From contig CAZTTG010000134.1 in assembly GCA_964615935.1 (NCBI GenBank), forward strand, positions 1 through 12,704: a stretch of 12,704 bases of DNA, in the 5' to 3' direction. The notes under the pieces are model-generated. The model was given only the letters and a program-made list of their open reading frames with translations. It had not been told where the DNA came from and did not search any database. Source of the DNA: CAZTTG01 sp964615935. GTDB taxonomy: Bacteria > Planctomycetota > UBA1135 > GCA-002686595. Below, in pieces: positions 1 to 6,144 of the stretch (its first letter is position 1; every line of letters starts with the position of its first letter). The translations under genes and the position numbers were made by a program.

Positions 1-85
1 GGGGCGCGCCTCCGGTGCCAACCGGGCCCACGGGGGCGCCGGCGCGCCACGCTTCCCGCGCGACAGGGGGGCCGCGCCCGCCCCG
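1..85. other. Edge segment with no assignable gene
   Basis: These 85 bases lie downstream of the stop codon of the minus-strand GH42-like gene. I see no convincing coding start, terminator or RNA gene. The octamer GGCGCGCC occurs twice (3-10 and 41-48). The stretch could hold the start of another minus-strand gene or the end of a plus-strand one, but it is too short to decide. Confidence 0.4.
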
Positions 86-1963
86 TCAATCCCGTAGCAG
101 GACGAACACGACGGCATCCCCGGCGGGCAGGGTCACGCTGGGTCCCTCCACCCGCGGGTGGATCCACCTCAGCTGCCAGCCGTCAGGGCACTCGGCCCTC
201 AGCTCGAACGGTTCCAGCTTCTCGGCCCGGTTCGACGGGTCCGGCAGGTTGGGCAGGCCGGCGCCCATCCAGAGATCCCGCACGGGGTCGTACTGCATGG
301 CGCGCAGCCAGGGGATGACCTCGTCGTCCTCGCGTCGGTCCGGCTCTCCGACGCCCTCGCCCAGGGGCCAGGGCGGGAGCGGAGGCAGGCCCAGGCCCTC
401 CATCCACCTCGCCGCGACCAAACGCACGTGACGCGCTGCCCAGGGGTCGCTGCGGGATCGGAAGACCGCGTAGTCGGCGTGGTCGATGCCCCGGTCGGCC
501 ACGGGGGGGGGGAGGAACGACAGCGTATTGTCGATCACCCTCCCCAGGCGTCCCCCCCGCGAGTCCACCCAGCCGAGATCGCCGCACACCCACAGGCCGC
601 CGCCCGCGGCCTGGAACGCGAGCAGCCGGTCGAGGTCCTCTCGGTCCAGAACCAGCAGGTGGTTGAGCACGAGCACCGGAAAGCGCTCGACGGTCTTCGC
701 GCTGACTTGCGACATGGGGATCGCGCCCGGCTGCAGGCCGCAGTCCTCGAGGAGGCGCAGCCAGGCCCTCAGGTCGCGCTCGCGGCTCCCCTCGCGCTCC
801 TGGGTCCCCTGAAAGCGCCGCGGCCAGGTCGGCCCGTCGAGCAGGGCGTCGCGCATCCAGCTCACCGCCACCGAGGCGGGGGAGTGCGCGATGGCCACGC
901 CTCCCGGCCGAGGGCGGAAGCCCGGCAGCAGGCGGCGCACACGCCGGATGTCGGCCACGGCCTGGCGCAGCCGCTCGCCCGCCGGGGGATGCTGCATCAG
1001 CACCCGATCGCTCCACACCACGATGCCGTCGCCGCCCCGGATGAAGTGCTGCCAGGCCTGCCAGGCGCCGTCGGCCGCGCAGTCGCCCCGGGGGAAGACC
1101 GTGGCCAGGGCGCGCTGCTCCGGCCGCCGCAAGGTCATCAGGAGCTCGCGGCTGTCGCTGACCGCGTAGGCCTCGGCGAAGTCGAGGTGGGGCAGGATCC
1201 GCTCGATGGCCACGCCGCCGAAGGCCGTGCGGCCGGCCATGCCCAGGAGGCCGACCGGGACGCCGGGCCGCACCCGACGCGCCTCCGCGGCCAGCTCGAT
1301 CAGGCAGTCGAGCATCACCTGCTGGTGGTACTCGCGACGCAAGAGCCACGCGTCCAGCGGCTCGCGGCGGCCGTCGATCAGCGCGAGGCGCGTCGCGTCG
1401 GTCGAGGGGGGAGCGAGCTCCTCGCCGCTCCATCCGCGGCGCTCGGCGGCGAAGGCCTCCCACCCCGCCCGGCAGGTCGGCGAGAGGCACAGGCCCAGGG
1501 GATCCCCCCAGGGGGTCAGCGAGACCTCGTCGCCCAGGGAGACGCCGATGCCGTGCCGGCCCTCGCGCGCCGCGAGGGTGGTCCGCAGGCGCTCGAGGAG
1601 GTCGAGGCGCGCGGCCGGATCGCTGAGGCAGGGATCGCGCACCAGCCAGCGGTCGTCCCGCTCCTCGTACCACCGATCCCACGCGCGGCGGTAGGCCGGC
1701 GAGCTGCGCTCGAGGTGCAGGGAGTCGCGGCCGGGGGCATGGCCGACGTAGAAATCGTGCCCGCCGCCGAGGACCCAGGCCGCCTCGTCGGCGCCCTCGA
1801 CGTTGGTGCCGCCCAGGCCCTGGACCAGATCGTCCGGAAGCGCCCGGCCGCGGTACTGCTGGCGCCACACGAAGACCGGGAAGCGGCGCCAGACGTCCTC
1901 GACCGGCCCGGCCGCGGGGGCGGGCTGCTGCAGGAGCGGGGCGAGGAGGAGGAGGGCGATCAT
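86..1963 (-). CDS. Secreted GH42-like (beta-galactosidase-like) TIM-barrel protein
   Basis: A 625-residue protein. The start at 1963 gives a short hydrophobic leader (residues 1-18, MIALLLLAPLLQQ then Ala/Pro), so it is probably exported; no clear Shine-Dalgarno precedes it. The frame is open further upstream, but that stretch overlaps mcsB antisense and is not protein-like. Residues about 25-350 look like the TIM barrel of GH42-like enzymes. SLGDE at 142-146 is the likely acid/base Glu position, and GDGIVVWSD at 311-319 looks like the last barrel strand. Residues about 355-465 resemble the glutaminase-like (trimerisation) domain, with a buried strand FPVLVLN and a glycine-rich AAGGGLWVCGDLG. 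A short beta-rich tail follows. I see no second catalytic Glu in an expected strand, so the substrate is unknown and a non-hydrolytic role is possible. A C10 run encodes Pro485-487. The family call is moderate; sugar specificity cannot be given. Confidence 0.72.
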   Translation of the reverse strand: MIALLLLAPLLQQPAPAAGPVEDVWRRFPVFVWRQQYRGRALPDDLVQGLGGTNVEGADEAAWVLGGGHDFYVGHAPGRDSLHLERSSPAYRRAWDRWYEERDDRWLVRDPCLSDPAARLDLLERLRTTLAAREGRHGIGVSLGDEVSLTPWGDPLGLCLSPTCRAGWEAFAAERRGWSGEELAPPSTDATRLALIDGRREPLDAWLLRREYHQQVMLDCLIELAAEARRVRPGVPVGLLGMAGRTAFGGVAIERILPHLDFAEAYAVSDSRELLMTLRRPEQRALATVFPRGDCAADGAWQAWQHFIRGGDGIVVWSDRVLMQHPPAGERLRQAVADIRRVRRLLPGFRPRPGGVAIAHSPASVAVSWMRDALLDGPTWPRRFQGTQEREGSRERDLRAWLRLLEDCGLQPGAIPMSQVSAKTVERFPVLVLNHLLVLDREDLDRLLAFQAAGGGLWVCGDLGWVDSRGGRLGRVIDNTLSFLPPPVADRGIDHADYAVFRSRSDPWAARHVRLVAARWMEGLGLPPLPPWPLGEGVGEPDRREDDEVIPWLRAMQYDPVRDLWMGAGLPNLPDPSNRAEKLEPFELRAECPDGWQLRWIHPRVEGPSVTLPAGDAVVFVLLRD

Positions 1964-2174
1964 CGACCGACCGGTCGACCGCGAGCCCCGCACGGCGGTC
2001 CCGCGGCCAGGTCGAGCCTCCCAGATCCCTCCGGAGGGCGCAAGACCGCGAGCGGCCGGCGCGGGACGCCCGCGCCCTGGATCGGGAAGGCTGGCCGGGC
2101 CGGGCTTGACCCGGAGCGCCCGGAGGCGATGCTCTTGGGTCGCCCGACCCCGCCGAAGGCCGAGCCTCCCTCCC
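1964..2174. promoter_or_regulatory. Divergent intergenic region with palindromes
   Basis: This 211-base gap separates the divergent GH42-like and mcsB genes and must hold both promoters. I find no clear -35/-10 pair. Two overlapping perfect palindromes sit just upstream of the minus-strand start: CGACCGGTCG at 1968-1977 and GGTCGACC at 1973-1980. They could be an operator covering the GH42-like start, but such short GC palindromes are also expected by chance in this composition. Before mcsB there is only a weak GAAGG about 16 bases from the GTG. Confidence 0.3.
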
Positions 2175-3278
2175 GTGTCCGACCAATCCGATCCCATCGA
2201 CCACCGCAGGTTCGCCGAGCGCGTCGGCTCGTGGCTGGTGCCCGAGGGCCCCGACGCCGACGTGGCGATCTCCTCCCGCGTCCGGCTGGCGCGCAACCTG
2301 GGGCAGTACCCCTTCGTCTCGAAGCTCGAGCCCGAGCAGGCGATGGAGATCTCCATCGCGATGCGCCCGCACCTCGAGGACCTCGACGGCGATCACGACA
2401 CCCTGTGGATCGAGATGGTCGACGCCACGCCGGTCCTGCGCCTGCTCCTGCGCGAGCGCCACCTGGTCAGCCGCGACCACGCGCCCAGCGGGGCCGGGCG
2501 CCGGGGACTGCCGGGTCGGGCGGTGGCCTTCGGCCGCTCGGAGACCCTCTCGGTGATGGTCAACGAGGAGGACCACCTGCGGGTGCAGTCGATGGCACCC
2601 GGCCTCGATCTGGAGCAGGCCTGGAACAGCGCGCAGGAGCTCGATCGCGAGCTGGAGTCGCGCGTGGAGTTCGCCTTCTCGGACGAGTACGGCTACCTCA
2701 CCGGCTGCCCCACCAACGTGGGGACCGGCCTGCGCGCCTCGGTCATGCTGCACCTCCCCGCCCTGGGGCTGGTGCGCACCGAGATCGAGAAGGTCTTCGC
2801 CGCCGCCCAGCGCACGGGCCTCGCGGTCCGCGGGATGCACGGCGAGGGATCGCGCGCCGCCGGCGACTTCTACCAGATCAGCAACCAGGTCACCCTGGGG
2901 CGCACCGAGACCCAGCTCATCGGCGAGCTGCGCAACCTGGTGCCGGCCATCGTGCGCTTCGAGCGCACGGTGCGCACCCAGCTCCTCCAGGAGCAGCGCG
3001 CCGCCCTGGTGGATCGCGTCAGCCGCTCCCACGGCATGCTGCAGACCAGCCTCTCGCTGCCCACCGAGGCCGCCCTGGGGCACCTCTCGAACCTGCGCCT
3101 GGGCTACTACCTGGGGCTGTGGTCGGGCCTCACCATCGAGGACCTCAACCGCCTCCGGGTCCAGATCCAGCGGGGCCACGTGCAGGTCCTCGGCCACCGC
3201 CCGGACGACTCGCGCTTCCTGGGGCCCAGCGAGCGGGACAAGCTCCGCGCCGCCTTCCTGAGGGACGCGCTGGCCTGA
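2175..3278 (+). CDS. mcsB: Protein arginine kinase McsB
   Basis: Phosphorylates arginine residues of proteins with ATP. In Bacillus this marks proteins for ClpCP degradation. The GTG start gives 367 residues, close to the usual 350-365; it is the start that fits the family N-terminus, although the Shine-Dalgarno is weak. Family motifs in order: SSRVRLARN at 33-41 (ATP phosphate-binding arginines), NEEDHLR at 130-136 (catalytic Glu region), CPTNVGTGLR at 178-187 with the reactive Cys178, and MHGEGS at 221-226 with Glu224. RDKLRA at 354-359 matches the RDxxRA phospho-arginine sensing motif of the McsB C-terminal domain, which separates it from creatine/arginine kinases of metabolism. All key residues appear intact. 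Unusually, the mcsA, ctsR and clpC genes normally beside it in Firmicutes are absent from the window. A strong hairpin follows the stop. Identity is nearly certain; the exact start is less so. Confidence 0.95.
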   Translation: MSDQSDPIDHRRFAERVGSWLVPEGPDADVAISSRVRLARNLGQYPFVSKLEPEQAMEISIAMRPHLEDLDGDHDTLWIEMVDATPVLRLLLRERHLVSRDHAPSGAGRRGLPGRAVAFGRSETLSVMVNEEDHLRVQSMAPGLDLEQAWNSAQELDRELESRVEFAFSDEYGYLTGCPTNVGTGLRASVMLHLPALGLVRTEIEKVFAAAQRTGLAVRGMHGEGSRAAGDFYQISNQVTLGRTETQLIGELRNLVPAIVRFERTVRTQLLQEQRAALVDRVSRSHGMLQTSLSLPTEAALGHLSNLRLGYYLGLWSGLTIEDLNRLRVQIQRGHVQVLGHRPDDSRFLGPSERDKLRAAFLRDALA

Positions 3279-3282
3279 GGGT

Positions 3283-3336
3283 CCGCGCGAAGCCCGAGAG
3301 CCGGCCGATTCGTCGCCAGAAGACGGCTCCGCGCGG
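3283..3336 (+). terminator. Bulged hairpin after mcsB, likely terminator
   Basis: An outer stem CCGCGCG (3283-3289) pairs with CGCGCGG (3330-3336), and an inner stem GAGCCG (3298-3303) pairs with CGGCTC (3324-3329). The two stems are contiguous on the 3' side and separated by an 8-base bulge on the 5' side, giving 13 GC-rich pairs. It starts 5 bases after the mcsB stop. There is no T tract, so termination by the hairpin alone is uncertain; it could instead protect the mRNA 3' end. Confidence 0.5.
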
Positions 3337-3348
3337 CCGATAAGGGCC

Positions 3349-3371
3349 CTCGGTCCCCCCCGCGGACCGAG
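3349..3371 (+). promoter_or_regulatory. 8-bp hairpin touching the GTG start of the FecR-like gene
   Basis: CTCGGTCC (3349-3356) and GGACCGAG (3364-3371) form a perfect 8-bp inverted repeat with a 7-base C-rich loop. Its 3' arm ends two bases before the GTG at 3374, just where a ribosome would bind, and there is no free Shine-Dalgarno. A weak -10-like GATAAG lies at 3339-3344, so a transcript could begin near the hairpin. It may block translation of this gene, be a protein-binding dyad, or be a second terminator for mcsB without a T tract. Confidence 0.4.
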
Positions 3372-3373
3372 CC

Positions 3374-4204
3374 GTGCTCGCACCCCTCCTGACGCCTCTC
3401 CTGCTCTGCGCCGCGCCGGCCCCGCGCGCCGAGGTCGACGCGTGGCCCCGGGCCGCGACCCTCGAGGTCCTCGAGGGCCGCGCGCGCACGGGCCAGGCGG
3501 AGGGGGTCGTCCACCACCGGCCGGCCGACGGCAGCCGGGAGATCGAGGGGCCCGCCTACCTCGAGGTCTCCATCGCCTCGCGGGTGGAGCTGGGCTGGAA
3601 GGGGGCCGCCAGCCTGCGGATCGAGGGGCCGGCCGTCCTGGAGTGGCGGCCGGGGGACGGCGCCATGAGGTGGACCCTCGCCGACCTGCGCCGCGCCTGC
3701 ATCGAGGTGCGGCGAGGCCGCGTCGAGCTCGCCCTGCCGGACGGCTGGAGGGTGCAGCTCGCCTCGGGGGCCTTCTTCCTGGAAGGGCGCCCCGACGGGC
3801 TCTTCGAGCTCCGCTGCGACGCGGGTCGGCCGGCGGTCGTCCGCCCGCCGGCGCCGGCCGGTCACGCCCGCCCGCCGGCCGAGATCCTGCCGGGGGCCCG
3901 GGTCCTGCTCGGCCCCGGCGCGCTCCCCACGCCGCTGGCGGCCGCGTCGCCGGCGCTGGTGCGCTGGCCCCCCGGTGGCCCGAGCGGTCGCCGGCCTCGG
4001 GCGCCCTCGGGCCCCGAGCCCCGCTGGGCCGGCTTCCTCTGGCCGTGGGGGGGTGGGGAGGCGGAGCGGATCGAATCCCCCGCGCCGCCGATGCCCGAGC
4101 CGGTCGATCCCCGGGCCGCCGAGGCGGCGGTCCCGGCCGGGGAGGAGTCCGGCCGAAGCGCCCCGGCCTGGCGCCGCCGCTGGCTCCGGGGCGGCTCGCG
4201 CTGA
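3374..4204 (+). CDS. Exported FecR-like hypothetical protein
   Basis: A 276-residue protein from a GTG start. Residues 1-19 form a short signal peptide (MLAPLLTPLLLCAAPAPRA) ending in a plausible signal peptidase I site. The start is chosen because it supplies this signal. Residues about 55-160 are beta-strand rich, with a pattern like FecR/iron-dicitrate sensor or similar periplasmic beta domains: YLEVSIASRVELGW (62-75), LRIEGPAVLEW (81-91), then VRRGRVELALPDGWRVQL. Residues about 185-265 are low-complexity Pro/Ala/Arg and probably disordered. The C-terminus is Arg-rich with no anchor or membrane segment. No FecI sigma gene or TonB receptor is nearby, so a FecR regulatory role is unsupported; a structural envelope role is as likely. 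It has a hairpin at its start and converges on the HAD gene. Real gene likely, function unknown. Confidence 0.65.
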   Translation: MLAPLLTPLLLCAAPAPRAEVDAWPRAATLEVLEGRARTGQAEGVVHHRPADGSREIEGPAYLEVSIASRVELGWKGAASLRIEGPAVLEWRPGDGAMRWTLADLRRACIEVRRGRVELALPDGWRVQLASGAFFLEGRPDGLFELRCDAGRPAVVRPPAPAGHARPPAEILPGARVLLGPGALPTPLAAASPALVRWPPGGPSGRRPRAPSGPEPRWAGFLWPWGGGEAERIESPAPPMPEPVDPRAAEAAVPAGEESGRSAPAWRRRWLRGGSR

Positions 4205-4240
4205 GCCCGGCCTCGCGCGCCCGCCGCGGCCGACCTCAGC
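4200..4240. terminator. Bidirectional dyad spanning both convergent stop codons
   Basis: GCTGAG (4200-4205) pairs with CTCAGC (4235-4240), and CGGCC (4208-4212) pairs with GGCCG (4228-4232), with a 2x2 internal loop and a 15-base apical loop. The dyad holds the TGA of the plus-strand FecR-like gene (4202-4204) and the TGA of the minus-strand HAD gene (4236-4238) in opposite arms. Only 31 bases separate the two genes, so this is the obvious place for a shared terminator. No T tracts are present on either side. Confidence 0.5.
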
Positions 4241-4859
4241 CGGCCGCCCGCGAGCGGCTCGCGAGGAGCATGGACAGGAACTCGGCCAGGTCGACCGCCC
4301 GCACGTCGGGCTCGATGTGGAGCCCGCCGTCGGCGAGGGCCAGGCCGGTCTCCACGGCGGCCGTGCGGCAGCCCGAGCGGGAGCCCGCGGCCATCTCCAG
4401 CGTGCTGTCGCCCACCACCCAGCACTCGCTCAGGCGGACCCCGTCCACCTGCGCCGCGTGGTACATGGCCCCGGTGTTCGGGAGCAGGTACACCGAGGGC
4501 CGCCGGTGGTGGCCCTTGCCCTCGGGGTGATCGAGGCCGGCGTAGTTGCGGCGGATCGGCACTCCGTGACCCTTGAGGTGGTCCAGGAGGGCCTCCTCGA
4601 AGCGGGCCCAGGTGCTGTCGGCGAGGTGACCGAAGGCCACCGCCTCCTCGTTGCCGATCAGGTAGAGCCTCCACCCCGCCTGTCCGGCCCGGAAGAGGGC
4701 GTCGACCGCCCCGGGCGTGAAGCGCGCCTTCTCGAAGCGGGAGCAGTAGCCCCGGGCGGGCAGCTCCAGGAGGGTTCCCCAGCGGTCGATGAAGAGGCCG
4801 CGTCGGGGAGGCTCGGTTCCGGGGAGGGGATCGAAGGGGAGGGGGGAGCGGTTTTGCAT
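4236..4859 (-). CDS. HAD-IIIA/GmhB-like protein with altered catalytic motifs
   Basis: A 207-residue protein resembling histidinol-phosphate/heptose-bisphosphate phosphatases (HAD superfamily, subclass IIIA). The ATG at 4859 places motif I near residue 25, as expected; an upstream ATG at 5000 would add 47 atypical residues. Motif I reads FIDRWGTLL (23-31): nucleophile Asp25 and GT are kept, but the second Asp (general acid/base, normally DRDGT) is Trp27. Motif II, usually NQSG, is GNEEA (69-73). The usual lysine of motif III is RRP (119-121). Motif IV is VVGDSTLEMAAG (148-159), with Asp151 kept and the usual second Asp as Glu155. The cysteines of the GmhB zinc loop are missing, with DHPEGKGHH at 110-118 instead. 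The fold call is good; phosphatase activity is doubtful. It could be a pseudoenzyme or a divergent phosphatase. No heptose or histidine genes lie nearby. Confidence 0.8.
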   Translation of the reverse strand: MQNRSPLPFDPLPGTEPPRRGLFIDRWGTLLELPARGYCSRFEKARFTPGAVDALFRAGQAGWRLYLIGNEEAVAFGHLADSTWARFEEALLDHLKGHGVPIRRNYAGLDHPEGKGHHRRPSVYLLPNTGAMYHAAQVDGVRLSECWVVGDSTLEMAAGSRSGCRTAAVETGLALADGGLHIEPDVRAVDLAEFLSMLLASRSRAAG

Positions 4860-5186
4860 GGGTCGTCGGATTGCCGTGGGCCTGCAGACCAGTTCTCGGC
4901 CCTTTGCGGGGACGCTTGAGTGGCCTGGAGGAATCCCTTGGGCGTACCGCAGGATCGGGGCGTCGCCGCCCTCTCGCGGGCGCTGCGCGGGCGGGGACAC
5001 CGCGTCCGGAGCCCGGGGGCCTCGCGCGTGGGCCGCGGGCCGAGCCTCGCGGTCTCCGCCCGGCTACGGCTCCCCGGGCCGCCTCTCCTCCGGGCTTGGC
5101 GCCCTTGGCGTCCTTGGCGGTTTCCTCGAGGAGACCCGCCGTGAGAGCCCGACCGAGGCCCGACCGAGGACCGGCCGAGGGCCGAC
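4860..5186. other. 327-base intergenic region with repeats, no gene
   Basis: It lies between the end of the minus-strand STAS gene and the start of the minus-strand HAD gene. Open frames cross it on both strands, but their translations are Arg/Pro/Gly-rich and look non-coding. It contains a 9-base triplet repeat (5095-5121) and an 11-base repeat (5147-5190), listed separately. Around 4930-4956 the minus strand would read ILRYAQG, reminiscent of dispersed intergenic repeats I recall from other genomes; this is only a resemblance. I find no convincing promoter for the HAD gene and no RNA gene. Confidence 0.5.
5095..5121 (-). repeat. Three tandem 9-base units (CTTGGCGNN)
   Basis: The units are CTTGGCGCC (5095-5103), CTTGGCGTC (5104-5112) and CTTGGCGGT (5113-5121). 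On the minus strand they read as AACCGCCAAGGACGCCAAGG and onward. From memory, AAGGACGCCAAGG-type tandem strings recur between genes in many unrelated environmental genomes with no known function. Here it lies in a non-coding gap. Confidence 0.6.
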
Positions 5187-5190
5187 CTAG
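5147..5190. repeat. Four tandem 11-base repeats at the STAS gene 3' end
   Basis: Units GCCCGACCGAG (5147-5157 and 5158-5168, identical), GACCGGCCGAG (5169-5179) and GGCCGACCTAG (5180-5190). The last degenerate unit contains the STAS stop codon (CTA at 5187-5189 on the plus strand). CGACCGA (5161-5167) can also pair with TCGGTCG (5194-5200), so the repeat may fold as a 3' hairpin of the STAS transcript. Confidence 0.6.
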
Positions 5191-6017
5191 GAGTCGGTCG
5201 CCTCCCGCAGCTCGTCCTTCAGGAAGCGCAGGTCGGCGGAGTACTGCTTGACGGCCTCGCGGATGGAGTCGTCCATCCTGGAGAAGACGCAGCCCACCTT
5301 GACGCCGTCCTCGCGCTCCTCGAGCGCGCTGACCTCGGCCGAGGCCTCGCAGTAGCCCTTCTGGAAGAGGGGCAGGCGGAACTTCACCTTGAGCTCGGTG
5401 CCCATGGCCAGGAGCTGGCCCATGGCGAAGGCATCCAGGCCCGTGTCGCCGCCGTTCCAGGTGAAGTGCAGGCCCTGCTCGTCCAGGCTGGCCATGCGGC
5501 CGACGCCGGTCCAGTTCTTGCCGAACTCGTGGCCGTGGAGCGGGTTGACCGCCTCGGACTTGAAGCGCCGGGTCTCGGTGAGGTAGTGCTCGACCCGCGC
5601 GGGGTCGGTGGGGCTGAACAGCACCGCCGACTCGTCCGCGGCCTCCTTGCGTTCGCCCGAGGCCTGGGGGGTGGCCGTTCCCTCCAGCAGCTTGACCGCC
5701 GCCTCCTCGTCGGTGTCGTAGATGGGCACGACGCGATCCAGGCCGACCTTCTCGATGATGCCGCGGCAGAAGGGAGAGGGGCGCGAGATGACCAGCCGGC
5801 CGCCTCCCGCCGTGAGGGTCTTGGAGGCCTTGATGATGGCGCCCAGAGCGGTCGAGTTGATGAACTTGACCAGGCGCAGGTTCAGGACCGCGGAGTGGAT
5901 CCCGCCCTGGGCCAGGCTCTCGACCTCGTCCTGGAAGGCCTTCACGTAGAAGGTGTCGAACTCCCCCCGCAGGTGCAGGATGGCGTGGCGGTCCTGGTGG
6001 TCGACGTTGATGTGCAT
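5187..6017 (-). CDS. STAS domain (anti-sigma factor antagonist-like) fused to PilZ-like domain
   Basis: A 276-residue cytoplasmic protein. The ATG at 6017 is preceded by GAGGG at a spacing of 5, and the next in-frame ATG upstream gives an unlikely leader. Residues 1-112 form a STAS domain like SpoIIAA/RsbV: strand LNLRLVKFIN, then NSTALGAI (54-61) with Ser55 at the phosphorylated-serine position. Residues about 140-272 resemble a PilZ domain: RR at 150-151, beta strands LKVKFRLPL and EASAEVSAL, then VGCVFSRMDDSIREAV (241-256). The DxSxxG c-di-GMP motif is replaced by SLDEQG (177-182), so ligand binding is uncertain. It is divergent from a SpoIIE-type phosphatase, which probably dephosphorylates it. 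No anti-sigma kinase or sigma factor is nearby. The STAS call is firm, the PilZ call moderate. Confidence 0.85.
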   Translation of the reverse strand: MHINVDHQDRHAILHLRGEFDTFYVKAFQDEVESLAQGGIHSAVLNLRLVKFINSTALGAIIKASKTLTAGGGRLVISRPSPFCRGIIEKVGLDRVVPIYDTDEEAAVKLLEGTATPQASGERKEAADESAVLFSPTDPARVEHYLTETRRFKSEAVNPLHGHEFGKNWTGVGRMASLDEQGLHFTWNGGDTGLDAFAMGQLLAMGTELKVKFRLPLFQKGYCEASAEVSALEEREDGVKVGCVFSRMDDSIREAVKQYSADLRFLKDELREATDS

Positions 6018-6072
6018 GGCTACCCTCGGCTGGCCGATCTGGTGCGCCCGGGGAGGCTCGCCCGGGGGGTGG

Positions 6073-6100
6073 ATTGTCCCAGCGGGGGGGGGCGAAGCAA
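6073..6100 (-). promoter_or_regulatory. Possible STAS gene promoter with a C9 tract in the spacer
   Basis: Reading the minus strand, TTGCTT (6100-6095) could be a -35 box and GACAAT (6078-6073) a -10 box, with a 16-base spacer. Nine consecutive cytosines (plus-strand G9, 6084-6092) lie inside the spacer, so slippage would alter promoter spacing. The -35 matches the consensus at 3 of 6 and the -10 at 4 of 6, so this is tentative. Transcription would start near 6066 and leave a leader of about 48 bases that contains the GAGGG ribosome site. Confidence 0.3.
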
Positions 6101-6132
6101 GGATTTTCGAGGTGCGCCGGCCCCCCCCTGGA

Positions 6133-6138
6133 TAGACT
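6133..6138 (+). promoter_or_regulatory. -10 box placed for a leaderless phosphatase mRNA
   Basis: TAGACT fits the TANNNT -10 pattern and ends 6 bases before the ATG at 6145, so transcription would start at or next to the start codon. No Shine-Dalgarno precedes this ATG, which agrees with a leaderless message. A C8 run (6121-6128) lies just upstream. I see no good -35 box. Confidence 0.4.
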
Positions 6139-6144
6139 CCGGAC

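Noticed and set aside
1964..2356. Upstream extension of the GH42-like gene to an ATG at 2356
   Set aside because: The extra 131 codons overlap mcsB antisense and precede a clear signal peptide at 1963, so the shorter start is far more likely.
158..3343. A 1061-codon open frame on the plus strand
   Set aside because: It is antisense to the GH42-like gene and out of frame with mcsB; the product is low-complexity Arg/Pro/Ala with no motif.
183..3383. A 1066-codon open frame on the minus strand
   Set aside because: It lies in another frame across both the GH42-like gene and antisense mcsB, with no domain-like sequence.
3374..4204. FecR anti-sigma regulator of an iron uptake operon
   Set aside because: There is no FecI sigma factor or TonB receptor beside it and no transmembrane helix after the signal; only a loose beta-domain resemblance remains.
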